Of a DNA stretch of 64,000 bases, positions 1-9,582 are shown piece by piece. Position numbers and translations under genes: made by a program. Positions within the stretch are counted from its first letter, which is position 1, and each line of letters begins with the position of its first letter. The notes under the pieces were generated by a model. It had not been told where the DNA came from and did no database searches. It worked only from the letters and a program-made list of their open reading frames with translations. The stretch is from Leishmania mexicana MHOM/GT/2001/U1103 (Eukaryota; Euglenozoa; Kinetoplastea; Trypanosomatida; Trypanosomatidae): positions 830,222 through 894,221 of the forward strand of contig NC_018337.1 of NCBI RefSeq assembly GCF_000234665.1. Direction: 5' to 3'.

Positions 1-171
1 CGTCAAAAAGCAAAGCAAGCAAGTCGGAGCTCTTGTCCGCCTCTCTGCTCCACCGATCCCTGCTGTATCCCTCCTTGATGGCACGCGTCTTTGGCGGGCG
101 GCTTGTTTCGTTTTTATTTTTGTGTGTGGGTGTTACACGGTAAAGGAAGCCGCCTCTCTTGTTTCTCTCCC
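1..171 (-). other. start of 3'UTR of the EHD-like gene
   Basis: Non-coding sequence just downstream of the EHD-like stop codon on the minus strand. It is expected to be the beginning of that gene's 3'UTR. I see no element in it. Confidence 0.5.
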
Positions 172-1791
172 CTACCGCTGTTGCTGTTGGGACTGCTGCA
201 ACTGCTGCTGCATCATGGTCATCATACTTTGCATCGTGAGCTGCATCTGGTCATTCGAGACCGTCGTCGCTGCGCCAGGGCTAGCCTGACCAGTCGAGGG
301 ACTACTAGCCTGCTGCTGCTGCTGCTGCACAGCCAGCATCTGCAGCATCATTGTTAATATCTGCGCCTGGGGGTCAGTGGTAGGCGAGACACTACCCACA
401 GCAGGTGCTGCTGCAGGGGGCGGCGACACAACGGCTTTCGGGGTCGCGCTAGGTGCGTCAGTGTCCCCAAGGCTCGCTATCGTAGCTTCCTTAGCGGGAG
501 GCACTCCACTGGCTTGCTGTCGCATATACTTGCGCTGAAGCATAATAGCATTGCGTTGCTCCTGCGGGTCGCCCATCGAGTACTCCTTGAGCGGCTGGAG
601 CAGGCGTGGGAGGTCCTCTTCGATGGTGCTCTTGAGCGACTTGATCCATCCACGCTTCTCCAGCTTCTCGATGTCAGGGAAGTCCTTGGAGTCGACCCTG
701 GTCAGGAAGGCGCGCATATCCGCGCATTTGGGAAAACTGTTCTCGCTAGTGTGGTAGCGCGAAGCCAGGTCTTTTACGATGGTCTCGTACTCCTCAAAGA
801 AGCGCTCTTTCGCCTTGCTTTTGCCAAAGACAGCCGGTAAGCGGGTTCGGTAACTGGCACAGATGAGCGCGAACAGAAGCACGTCACTCGCGCGTCGCAT
901 CACGGACGTGACGCGGCGGTCGAGCGACTGCAGCGGGATCGTGACGATTAGCTCGTACAGCAAATCCTCTTTCTCCTTCTCAAAGAGGGCGTGGTCGGTG
1001 CCGTCGTGGTACGGTTTATCCCAGAAGCTGGACACGTACAGCCGCGGCGGCTCCGTTGAGCGGACCAAGTTCGACAAGTTCCAGTACAAGGAGCCGTACA
1101 CTCGCATCAGCTCTTTTGCCCTCACCGAGTCGGCCTTGTTCATAACGATGCGTATCTTGCTCTCCTCTTGGAAGAGCGCCTTGTTGAACACCTGCCGCAG
1201 CTCTGGCCCGGCGTCCAGCTTTGTGGGGTCAAACAAGAAGAAGACGAGGTCGCTCTTTTCAACAAACCACCGGCACACCTCGATGTAGTCGTATCGGCGG
1301 GAGTGCATATCGCCGGACGCTTCAAGGATGCCAGGGGTGTCGATGAACGAGACGGAGCGCAGTATTGGGTGAGGTGCCACCACGCCAGCGAAGAACTCCG
1401 CAAACGCGTCACCAAACTGCGAGAGGCCGCGGTAGGGCAGTCGGCTGTCTGCCATGAGCACACGACCTGGAATTTGCTGGAACTGCTCGCCATACATGAC
1501 GACGGTGAACTTGTCAGTAACGGGCTGCGGTCCTGTCACGAGGTAGTCGCCCTGCAGCAGGTAGTTAATAAAGGAAGACTTGCCGGATGAGAAAGGGCCG
1601 AGAAACGTCACGAACGGCATTTTCTGCTTGATCGACTCAGCGAACCACGTGGGACGGAACACATTGTAGCTGTAGGAGGCCTCTACCGGCTCGACGCGGC
1701 TGGTGTAGAGATGACTCAGTTGCACCAACGTCGACTCAAGATGGTCATCCCAAGCTTCCTTCTTCTTGAGCGCCTCCTGCATCTCGCCCAT
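172..1791 (-). CDS. EHD-like dynamin-family nucleotidase without an EH domain
   Basis: 539 aa from the ATG at 1791; a second in-frame ATG lies at 1782. Seen: P-loop GPFSSGKSS (about residues 65-73), the EHD-type switch segment GPQPVTDKFTVVMYG right after it, DTPG (151-154) and NKAD (218-221). A helical region like that of EHD proteins follows, up to about residue 400. The final ~130 residues are Ala/Pro/Ser-rich, then Met/Gln-rich with glutamine runs, where animal EHDs carry a C-terminal EH domain. EHD proteins are membrane-tubulating ATPases of endocytic recycling, so a membrane-trafficking role is inferred. Without the EH domain, binding to NPF-motif partners is not expected. The next gene upstream (755 aa, unknown) gives no functional clue. 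Confidence 0.88.
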   Translation of the reverse strand: MGEMQEALKKKEAWDDHLESTLVQLSHLYTSRVEPVEASYSYNVFRPTWFAESIKQKMPFVTFLGPFSSGKSSFINYLLQGDYLVTGPQPVTDKFTVVMYGEQFQQIPGRVLMADSRLPYRGLSQFGDAFAEFFAGVVAPHPILRSVSFIDTPGILEASGDMHSRRYDYIEVCRWFVEKSDLVFFLFDPTKLDAGPELRQVFNKALFQEESKIRIVMNKADSVRAKELMRVYGSLYWNLSNLVRSTEPPRLYVSSFWDKPYHDGTDHALFEKEKEDLLYELIVTIPLQSLDRRVTSVMRRASDVLLFALICASYRTRLPAVFGKSKAKERFFEEYETIVKDLASRYHTSENSFPKCADMRAFLTRVDSKDFPDIEKLEKRGWIKSLKSTIEEDLPRLLQPLKEYSMGDPQEQRNAIMLQRKYMRQQASGVPPAKEATIASLGDTDAPSATPKAVVSPPPAAAPAVGSVSPTTDPQAQILTMMLQMLAVQQQQQQASSPSTGQASPGAATTVSNDQMQLTMQSMMTMMQQQLQQSQQQQR

Positions 1792-1949
1792 CCCATCGAC
1801 CGACACCCAAGTCCGACTCGATCTACCTTTGCTCGTCTATCCGTTTCTACCGTTGTGCCCCTCACCCACCTGGCAAGCGGGCAGTGGAGTCCGCGTACGA
1901 GTTGGGAAAAAGACAGATGTGCGAAAGCGACGCCAATGATGAGCGCCTG

Positions 1950-2030
1950 CTTCACACAAGAGAACGGACCCCCCCCGCAAAAAAAAAGAAGAGGAAAGGA
2001 GAAGGTGAAGGTGAAGGGCCGCAGAGCCGA
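1950..2030 (-). promoter_or_regulatory. candidate polypyrimidine tract and spliced-leader acceptor for the EHD-like gene
   Basis: On the minus strand a C/T-rich tract (about 1968-2030, with a T9 run) is followed by the first AG at 1950-1951. This is ~160 nt upstream of the ATG at 1791 and has the usual geometry of a trypanosomatid trans-splicing site. It is inferred from pattern only. Confidence 0.4.
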
Positions 2031-2254
2031 GTAAACGGCAGTGCATGAGAGGCCGTTGCTGGTATTGTCATTTCGAGGGCTATTAGCCTTTTCTCTCAAA
2101 GCGCTTTTTTTCTTCCGTTTGTTGTGTAGGGAATGATGGGAGGGGGGCGGGGCGGTGTACCACGCATCCGTTTCTTTGCCGTACAACACGAGGTCAGGTT
2201 CCAATCTGCTCCCCAGCCCCCCCCCTCCCCCAACACACATACAAATGGCCCTGT

Positions 2255-2770
2255 GTCACAGGCCCCCCATCGCGAGGTCCGAGGCAACGCTAGACACGTG
2301 TGCGACAGCGATACGCCCACTTAGCCTGGCGAGCACGCCCCCCCCCTCCCACCTGCCTGGACCTCTGCTCACCCACCCCCGTTGGGCAGGTGGCCTCACA
2401 GTCGCTTCCCCATCATGCAGGCCGCTATCCCCTGGTGCATCCCCATCAGGGTAGCTCACACGCCCCCCATCCCTATGTGAAATGTGAAGGTCGAGTGAAA
2501 CACGCTCAAGTTGCCCCAACTCCGTGCCTAATCATGTGAAGGGCGTAGACTTGTTCACTGTCGCAGGTCGCTCCGAGCTCACACCGTCCAGAACCTGAAT
2601 GCCATCAGTGGCAGTAAATCGCTCTGGCCGCCCCCTACGTCGCAGACAGCTGGCTGTGGCACCCTCAGAGGTGGTTCGGCGTTTGGCGCAGAGAGGGCGG
2701 ACGGGCTTTTTGCTTCCCCTCATCGTGTGGTGGGACTGGGTCCTGAGATAGCCTGCAGCGAGAGGCGCAT
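2255..2770 (-). mobile_element. SIDER2-like degenerate retroposon, copy 1 (most diverged)
   Basis: It aligns by eye to the copies at 22371-22905 and 45386-45895. Shared blocks include the edge CAGGCCCCCC (2259-2270), CTGGTGCATCCCC (about 2435), GCAGGTCGCTCCGA (about 2564) and a degenerate form of the block corresponding to the Pr77-like hallmark (about 2620-2695). It is more diverged than the other two. It lies between the stop of the 755-aa gene (3581) and the EHD-like start, so within the presumed 3'UTR of the former, in sense orientation. SIDER2 elements are known in Leishmania as ~0.5 kb relics of ingi-type retroposons that affect mRNA stability or translation. Confidence 0.65.
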
Positions 2771-3580
2771 CTCCACCTCGTCGTCGAAGCGTCGCAGAGG
2801 TGAAGACGGAAGCGCGCAAAATGAGCATGCCAAAACAAGAAAAAGGCACAGCAAAGGAAAGAACGACGATACGGCGATGCGTGCACGAAGGTGCAACACC
2901 GACACACGCACACACACACACAAGCGCACTCTGCCCTTTGCTGAGTTGCTTCTGCGCCGCGGCAGTCACCATGGGAGCGCGGAAAATAAAGGAACAGGTA
3001 GAGTAGGAAAAGCGGGAGCGAGAGCGAGAAGCGTTGACGACACGACGCGCATGGCAGCGCCGGTGTCACAGCTAAAACAGAAGTAAAAGGTGCCCACACG
3101 AAACCTTCAGATGCACACAACCAGAGAGACCCGCGGCAATTTCGTGGTCCATTGCGCAAACGCCTCCGCATCACGGCGTCGACACCCTCAAGACGCGTGA
3201 GGAGCGCCGGAGAAGCAACCACAGAGGGAGGGTGAGGGCTGGAGCGCGCCAGCGAAGCTGCCATTACCCCGTCGCTGCCTCACCAAAGACTCTTGCAGTC
3301 CCCCAACGTGCAACAGCAGGAGCAAGGAGCGCGGTATACAACTGCGCGAATAAACTTTGCGCACAACCCAACGAGCACACCCACCCCGAGCGCGCACGCG
3401 CGCCGTTGCGCATCGCTGCTCGCGCCACACTATCGACACCGCAGTCCAACCCGTTCACGGATTGCAGCGCTGTTGTGCCGCCGAGTACGTGCTCACCATC
3501 GGACATCTCTGAATCCCTTTGGAAACCATCCGCGTGAAGCGTTTTGCCCAGCGGCGCAGAGCAAGAGACACATGCAGGTC
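2771..3580 (-). other. presumed 3'UTR, no gene seen
   Basis: 810 bp between the SIDER-like copy and the stop of the 755-aa gene. It contains a short (CA)n run near 2903-2922 and GC-rich stretches. Open frames here are short, lack recognisable motifs and are not supported. Confidence 0.4.
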
Positions 3581-5848
3581 CTAGAGGATTTCGGCCAGCG
3601 CTCCAAAGGCGTCCTGGATCAGCGACTCAAGAGTCATCTCTGGTTGACGAAGCAGTCCTGCCTCGCCACTGCTGCCGCTGGCTCTCACTGCATCGATATC
3701 AGCAGATAAAGCGGGTGCGGAGGTAGCCCTGAAGCTCGCGTGCGAGAAGCGCGCATCCTTCTCGCTGCTGAAGGAAGCGTCGTCGTCTTCCGTGGCAGTC
3801 GCCGAGGCTGGCCGACGCAGCAGGCCGCGCGTGCCGCCTCCCTCTTGATTAAGGGTACTCGAGGAAGCTGCTTCAGAGACGCCCTGGTGCACATCGCCCC
3901 CGCCGCGACTGGGCCCCCTCACCAAGTTCGGCTGTTCCCGGATAAAGTATTCTTCTCCCAGCGGAAGAAAGGCACGAATCGCCAGTGGCGTATTGAAGGT
4001 GATGCACGGCCCGCGGAATCCGCCGGCAGGGGACATTGGCGAGAACAGGAAAGACGACGACGTGACAGACACGATGGAGTTGTCGCCGCGAACCGGCGAA
4101 GCCGCGTTAGACCGAATAGATGAGGAACTGCACGACACCTCCTGATGTTGCAGCTGATTCTCCTGCTCTTGCTGGGCTGATTGGCTGACGTAGAGTACTC
4201 CCACCGCGCGAGGGCACATGTGAGTACCAGCCGTCGCAGCAGCCGCGCTACCAATCCCTTGTTGCATCCATGTCGCCGTACCTTGCCACCGACGGGCACG
4301 GCGCGTGCCAACGGTGTCAAGAAGTTCTCGTGTCACACCGTTGCGCAGCTGACGCAGGACCTCCATCGAAACCGCCTGAGACGCGAAAAACGCTGCCGAC
4401 GTAGACGAGGTCCCTGCCGTCATGGCGGAGACGCCAGCGGTCCCCGCGTAGCTCGGCAGTCGCGCGCCTTCCAAAACCGCCACGGAGAACATGTCCGCGT
4501 CCCACGCGTACGCCAGCTCCAGCGCGTCCTCCACCACCGCCTGCGCGGCCGCAGCGGGTGCAGCGTCCTGCGCGGGGTTCCACAGGAGAACGACGTTGGC
4601 ACCCCACAGTCGAGTCGTGAAAAGAACCCGTAAAACAGGGTGATTTGCCAAGGTTTGAAAGCGATCACGGCAGCTGTGCCCAGCCCCCAGCAGCAGCTCA
4701 GGCGCCCTGCAGCTCTGCATCACATCCATCGCGGCGGCCTCGGAGCCGATGAAGAGCAGCACAGAGTGGCGGGTGTGTGCGAGGCGGAGCAGGTGCTCCT
4801 CTGCCGCGCTCGACACGGACGATGCGATGGCGCCAAGCTGAGTGCCGCTGCAGCACCCGAGACAGCGCGACAGTGCAGAGACAGGTGAAATATCCAGAAT
4901 AATGGGCTGAAGGGCTGAATCCTGCGATCGTTTCGATGGGGACCGCGTCCAAGACGCCGCGGACGCATCGCCCACTTCATTGCTCAGCTTGATGGTGCGC
5001 ACGGGCACCAGGCGGACGGGCGAAAAGGGAGCGACGGCGGTGTTGCAACGGCGCATGTTCGAGGGAGCGGCTTTGCGCACCTCCGCGAATCGACTGACGT
5101 CGACCTCGGCACGATAGGGGCTGCCGCCAGCACCTGTGCCGTCACCTCCGTTCGCCCAGTCAAGCGACTGCTGTTTGCGATTGGCAGCCGCCACGGCGTC
5201 CGGCGCCGACGTTGTGAGAAATCGGCAAAACGTCTCTTGCAGCTCCGCCTCCAACCGCTGCTCCGCCGCGGCACAGCGGCGCTCAGCGGCGTCCAGCTCC
5301 TTCTGCTGCTGAAGAACCACTCGCTCTGTGACGGCAGAGTCCACAATCATGTCTGTCGCTGCATGATTGTGCGTCACCTCAAGCAGGGAGTCCAGCTGGT
5401 GCTGGTGACGTGCGCGGAGCACGTTGACCGTCACCGCGTTCGATTCCACAAGCGCGGCAAACTGCGCATTGAACTGCAGGAAGAGGTGAGCCGCGGCGCG
5501 CAGAAGCTCCACGTTCCGACTCACAAGTGTAAGCAACCACAAAAGCGACGACGATGAAAGCGTAGCGGGGACATCGGCGGGGGTGCCCGTGCTGTTCGGA
5601 CCTGAGGTCGGTGGACTGCCTTGGTCACTGCTGTCTTGCTTGCTTGTAGTGAAGACAGGGCACACATCAGTAAGGTGATAGCGAAACGGTGATGCTTCAG
5701 AAGCGAAGGCGCGCGTGCTTTGGTCAACGCAGGCGTGATCGTGCGCAGACGCCTTCGTTGAGAAGGCTAGTTGGGAAGAAGGGACAAGGTAGGTGTCCCA
5801 CGACTCCACCAGTGCCACCATCGGGTCCACCTCGGCAGGCGCCTCCAT
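3581..5848 (-). CDS. hypothetical protein, 755 aa
   Basis: I do not recognise this protein. The frame is open further upstream (to 6073), but that part is a Leu/Cys/Val/Ser-rich translation of CT-rich leader. The ATG at 5848 (MEAPAEVDPM) is therefore preferred. A candidate splice acceptor at 6158 agrees with this. Visible: a Ser/Thr/Pro-rich N-terminal part, a helical and probably coiled-coil stretch around residues 175-215 (QQQKELDAAERRCAAAEQRL), a central Leu/Ala/Val-rich part that looks globular, including VLLFIGSEAAAMD, and a low-complexity C-terminal region rich in Ser, Gly and Glu. There is no signal peptide, membrane span or catalytic motif that I can name. The predicted 3'UTR carries a SIDER-like element. 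Confidence 0.8.
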   Translation of the reverse strand: MEAPAEVDPMVALVESWDTYLVPSSQLAFSTKASAHDHACVDQSTRAFASEASPFRYHLTDVCPVFTTSKQDSSDQGSPPTSGPNSTGTPADVPATLSSSSLLWLLTLVSRNVELLRAAAHLFLQFNAQFAALVESNAVTVNVLRARHQHQLDSLLEVTHNHAATDMIVDSAVTERVVLQQQKELDAAERRCAAAEQRLEAELQETFCRFLTTSAPDAVAAANRKQQSLDWANGGDGTGAGGSPYRAEVDVSRFAEVRKAAPSNMRRCNTAVAPFSPVRLVPVRTIKLSNEVGDASAASWTRSPSKRSQDSALQPIILDISPVSALSRCLGCCSGTQLGAIASSVSSAAEEHLLRLAHTRHSVLLFIGSEAAAMDVMQSCRAPELLLGAGHSCRDRFQTLANHPVLRVLFTTRLWGANVVLLWNPAQDAAPAAAAQAVVEDALELAYAWDADMFSVAVLEGARLPSYAGTAGVSAMTAGTSSTSAAFFASQAVSMEVLRQLRNGVTRELLDTVGTRRARRWQGTATWMQQGIGSAAAATAGTHMCPRAVGVLYVSQSAQQEQENQLQHQEVSCSSSSIRSNAASPVRGDNSIVSVTSSSFLFSPMSPAGGFRGPCITFNTPLAIRAFLPLGEEYFIREQPNLVRGPSRGGGDVHQGVSEAASSSTLNQEGGGTRGLLRRPASATATEDDDASFSSEKDARFSHASFRATSAPALSADIDAVRASGSSGEAGLLRQPEMTLESLIQDAFGALAEIL

Positions 5849-7725
5849 CCGAAGCGCTGAGACACAGCAAAGATAAGAGAGAGGGAGCTGAGACAACGTT
5901 CTTGGAGCAGCGGCTGTGTGCCGGCACAGCAGAGCGGGCGCGTGTATATCCAATTCGTCGCCCGTCCTTCCTCTGCTTCTGTGCGCGTGCACGACGCCAA
6001 GAAGAACGAGGGAGACGCACAGACAGACAGACAGGCAGACAGGCAGAGAGAGAGAGATCGAGCCGGCTTTCACGGTGACAAAGGGACGGCGGTCTACGCG
6101 GCGAAGACACGCATGCGTATCAGACAGAGGAAGAGTCGAGGTTGTGCCGATCAGTTACTGGACCAAAGAGAGAGAGAGAAAGCCGAGAAAGAAGAGAAGC
6201 TAGAGAAGGAAGCAGGGCGGCAAGTCTAGCTCCGGGTGTGCCGTTGATGGGATGGCCGTGACGTGACACCCGGTCGCTGTGGTTCTGTTTGTTTTATGTT
6301 TCCCAACCCTTCTTTTTCGTTTTCCTCATTCCCCCTCCCTCCCTGAGAAGAACGCGAAAACCGAAACTAAAAACACCACCACAGCCTAGCGCCCCATCGT
6401 CGCACGCCTCCCCCACCCCAAAGGGCAATGGCAACGGTGGCAAGCACACCCGCTAAACGCTGGCTTATGTTCACTTCTCTACGTCTCTACGCTCTCTCGA
6501 TGCTTCGACTCCACGCAACAGACAACGCGCCTTGTGGGTGAGCAAAGAAAATGAAAAACCTGAGATGCACCACGCACAACGCAGAACCCAACTCTGTTGA
6601 CCGTCTCGCCACCTCAAACCTTCGTTCACCCACCCATGCACTTGCCTTGAGGCGACGACAACAACACAGCAAACAAGCTCTCCCGCGTGGGAGAAGAGAA
6701 CAGAGAACGCATGTGTACGTGGGGGGAGGGGGGGGGGGCGGAGCGTGATGTCTCTGCCCCACGCCGCCCCTTTCACACTGGGTGTGCGCACGTGAGCGTT
6801 TGCCTCTAACCATCTCTACTGGGCGCCACATATAAGTGGCGACATGCTCTCTGGATGGCGGAGAGCGCTGGAGCGAAAGCCACAGAGGAGGGGGAGGGGG
6901 GCAACGGAGGAGAGTCAAGAGGGAAAGAAACAAGAGCACCGCTGCATCAGAAGGGAGATAGCGGAGCCAAGCATACGCCGTCGCCGTGTGTCTGTGTTCT
7001 CCTCTTGCTTATGCGTCTCGGGCGAGAGACAACAAGAGCCACATGTGGTGAGAGGAGGGGAGATACACGCATGCAGTGTGCCCACACGTTTCACCTTCAT
7101 GCTCGAGGGCAAACAGAAAAAAAAGGAAAGAAAGCATGCCTCGTCCGTCTGCGAGCCAGCAACTGCTGACGCTGATGAACTGTCAGCCGAAAAGGTCCCA
7201 GGATGTACAAGACGGTGGAGGAGGCGGAGCGGAGCGCCACGGGGGTGCGTTGAAGACTCACACACAACGAACGAACGAAATGGCGAAGGGAAGAGAGCAG
7301 CACAATGTACTCATCCAAGCTAGGACCGAGAGAAGAATACCAGGGTAGGCGAAGCGTGAGAGGGTGGAATCAGCCAAACAACAACAGAAAAAAAAGAATG
7401 GAGCGAGAAACGCAATGAACACGAACAGCACCCGTAAAAGGCAGAGCGGCACACACTCAACGAGGGAGCAAGAACCAGCAACCCTCTTCGACGGCCCGTC
7501 GCATGCGAAAAAAAAATGAAGAAAAGTCAAACAGAAAGAGGAGAGAGGAGGCGAAAAACGGAGGACGACGTCACTGCACGGAGGGGGACACACATGACGA
7601 TGAGTTGTGTGTGAGAGAGAGGAGAGAACGGAAGAGACACATAGCACACGAAAAAAAAAACACAAAAGGTGGTGGACGACGCGCCCCCGGGCACTTTTGA
7701 TGTGCGGCAGAAGCAGTCGTCCGAG
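5849..7725 (-). other. intergenic region: 5' leader of the 755-aa gene and 3'UTR of twinfilin
   Basis: 1.9 kb without a supported gene. It contains a CAGA/GA-rich run (about 6018-6057), a purine-rich block (6163-6205), a G-rich run (6720-6741) and scattered A-runs on the plus strand (T-runs in the transcript). Nothing in it resembles a protein by composition. Confidence 0.5.
6158..6205 (-). promoter_or_regulatory. candidate polypyrimidine tract and spliced-leader acceptor for the 755-aa gene
   Basis: On the minus strand a run of CTCTCTCTCT type (6163-6205) is followed by TTTGGTCCAG, with the first AG at 6158-6159. This is ~310 nt upstream of the ATG at 5848. Placement downstream of most of the upstream open frame supports the internal start. 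Pattern-based inference. Confidence 0.45.
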
Positions 7726-8721
7726 TCAAATGAGCATGCGGTGGCCCTTCGGTGCCCACGAGGTTGTGGGGCATGACGGCAATTGATCCTGAGTCTTGCG
7801 TGCGCCAGCAGACGGGAACGGCTCGAAGGCGCTGCGCACGTCCTCGGCAAGCGTCGCCGGCGTGTCCGTCTCCACCTTGTGGGCAAGCTTGATCTTGTGG
7901 CGCAAGGCCTGCTCACGGAAGGCGGCGGCCGAAGATGCGTACTGAATCTTGATTTTGGGGCTGCAGGTAGGCGGGCACACGTACACCATGACAGCTTCAG
8001 CGAGCTGTGTCTTAGGCGAGGGGTAGCGCAGCAGCACGAAGCGGGGGTCAGCGTCCGTCAGTATGGACTTCACCTGATCGAGGTCACCATTCAGCTGCGC
8101 CATAGTCTTGTCCAGCTGAAGCTGCTCTGCTGCGATCTTGAACGTGGCCACCTCCACTGCGCCGCTCGCAAACTGCGACAGCACATCGTCAGCCTCCGTG
8201 GTTATTTGGACGGCCACGCCGGGGAGCACCACCGGCTGCGGCGCCACCTCCATTCGCGCAATCGCGGCGTGATGCCGCTCACTCTCCGTCATCAAAGCCT
8301 CTCTCACTTTCTTAGACTCGGCCTCGAACAGCGACGGCAGCAGTTCGCTAACGGAGGAGATCTGAACGGTCCGCCTCTGCGCATGCGGCGTCGTCTCTAC
8401 CACACACGATGACCCAGTGGAGTAGAGCATGCGATCCTTCGCGCTTGTGGCCTCGCTCACGTAAATGACGACATACTGCGTACTCGCGGCGGTGCGCACC
8501 ACAATGTAAGCTGCGGATGTGCCCTTCGCATCCAGAAGCTTACGGGTCTCGTTCAGGTCATACTCGAGGCCGCCACCGCTGGAGCACACTGGGGGCGCCA
8601 GCAACTTAAGCACCTCCTTTTCAATGATGATGGGCACGGCCACCGTGGCGGTGTTGGGCTTGCCCGATTCCTCCAGCGCCGCCTGGGCATCCGGTGCGAT
8701 GGAGAAGTCGATATGTAGCAT
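7726..8721 (-). CDS. TWF: twinfilin (two ADF-homology domains)
   Basis: 331 aa from the ATG at 8721 (MLHIDFSIAPDAQ); twinfilins are usually ~350 aa. Upstream in-frame sequence is P/L-rich leader. Two related halves are visible. The first ADF-H domain (about 1-135) has YDLNETRKLLDAKGTSAAYIVVR and the beta segment TQYVVIYVSEATSAKDRMLYS. The second (about 175-305) has a matching segment with DADPRFVLLRYPSP and AEAVMVYVCPPTCSPKIKIQYAS, then a helix around AFREQALRHKIKLAHKVE. Twinfilin binds ADP-actin monomers and filament ends, so a role in actin turnover is inferred. The protein ends with a short basic tail. A candidate splice acceptor lies 65 nt upstream. Confidence 0.85.
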   Translation of the reverse strand: MLHIDFSIAPDAQAALEESGKPNTATVAVPIIIEKEVLKLLAPPVCSSGGGLEYDLNETRKLLDAKGTSAAYIVVRTAASTQYVVIYVSEATSAKDRMLYSTGSSCVVETTPHAQRRTVQISSVSELLPSLFEAESKKVREALMTESERHHAAIARMEVAPQPVVLPGVAVQITTEADDVLSQFASGAVEVATFKIAAEQLQLDKTMAQLNGDLDQVKSILTDADPRFVLLRYPSPKTQLAEAVMVYVCPPTCSPKIKIQYASSAAAFREQALRHKIKLAHKVETDTPATLAEDVRSAFEPFPSAGARKTQDQLPSCPTTSWAPKGHRMLI

Positions 8722-9582
8722 GGCGGTGTGTACGTGTGCTGTTACTACAACGACGTGAAGAGAGCTGGTGAGGAGAGGCTCAACTCTAAGGCCAAAGACA
8801 CGAAACCAAAATGAGACAGTAGCAGGTAGAGGAGGAAGGGATGGGAGCGGGGGGGGGGGGCGACGGTTGAGAAGGCAAAGATGTAAAGGATCAAGCGCTC
8901 GGATGGCAATATCCCACGACCAAACGAATGAAGGACTGGTACTCCACAAACGATAAGCAGTTCACCATCGAAAGAGTGGGAGAGAGCGCAGCAAGAACGA
9001 CGAGGACGTCGGTGTCGGGAAGAGAGGAGATGATTGCATGCGCGTTTTGGCACGCTCCTTGTCGCACATCACTGCAGAATGCACGATGCAGGCGAGGCGG
9101 CAAGAAGAATGTCGCCTTCATTACGTGTGTGTCTGTGTACGGGCGACGTCTCAAGTGATGGTCATGAACCGGAGGAAGCAAGACACAGACGAAGCGGGCA
9201 AAACGCGACGGTTTGATCTGTGGCGAAGGCGTTGCCCCCCCCCACTACTGACGCCGACGCCTACTTTTTGCTTGCTTTCGATTTTTTGGTTTGCTGAAGA
9301 GCCCCTCAGATGGCATGCACTGCACTTGACTTCCCTTCCTGCGCCCATGTGGTGCATAGCGGGCAACACATACAAGAGACCGCTGGACCTGCCTCGTCCG
9401 CGAACGAAAGAAAAAATGCTAGCGTACAAGGACGTGTGCGCACGGCATTTTCACCAGAGCGTCGCTGACATCGCGAGTGCGTGAGACTCCCGCAGGCGGC
9501 CCTTCTGTGTTTTCTACGGTCCAGCTCGCCGCCCTCGGTGATGATTTCCCTTTGTCCTTCTTCCTCCACAGACGCCGTCGCG
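8722..9582 (-). other. intergenic region: 5' leader of twinfilin and 3'UTR of the 615-aa gene
   Basis: 860 bp. It holds the probable polypyrimidine tract for twinfilin at 8790-8865 and two short C/G homopolymer runs (about 8850 and 9237). No gene is seen. Confidence 0.5.
8786..8865 (-). promoter_or_regulatory. candidate polypyrimidine tract and spliced-leader acceptor for twinfilin
   Basis: The minus strand shows a C11 run and a CTTCCTCCTCT-type tract. The first AG after it is in CTTAG (8786-8787), 65 nt upstream of the twinfilin ATG. Short leaders of this kind are typical of trypanosomatid mRNAs. Inference from pattern. Confidence 0.45.

Noticed and set aside
5849..6073. Apparent signal-peptide-like extension of the 755-aa protein
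   Set aside because: The hydrophobic stretch is a translation of CT-rich leader next to a candidate splice acceptor at 6158, not a credible signal peptide.
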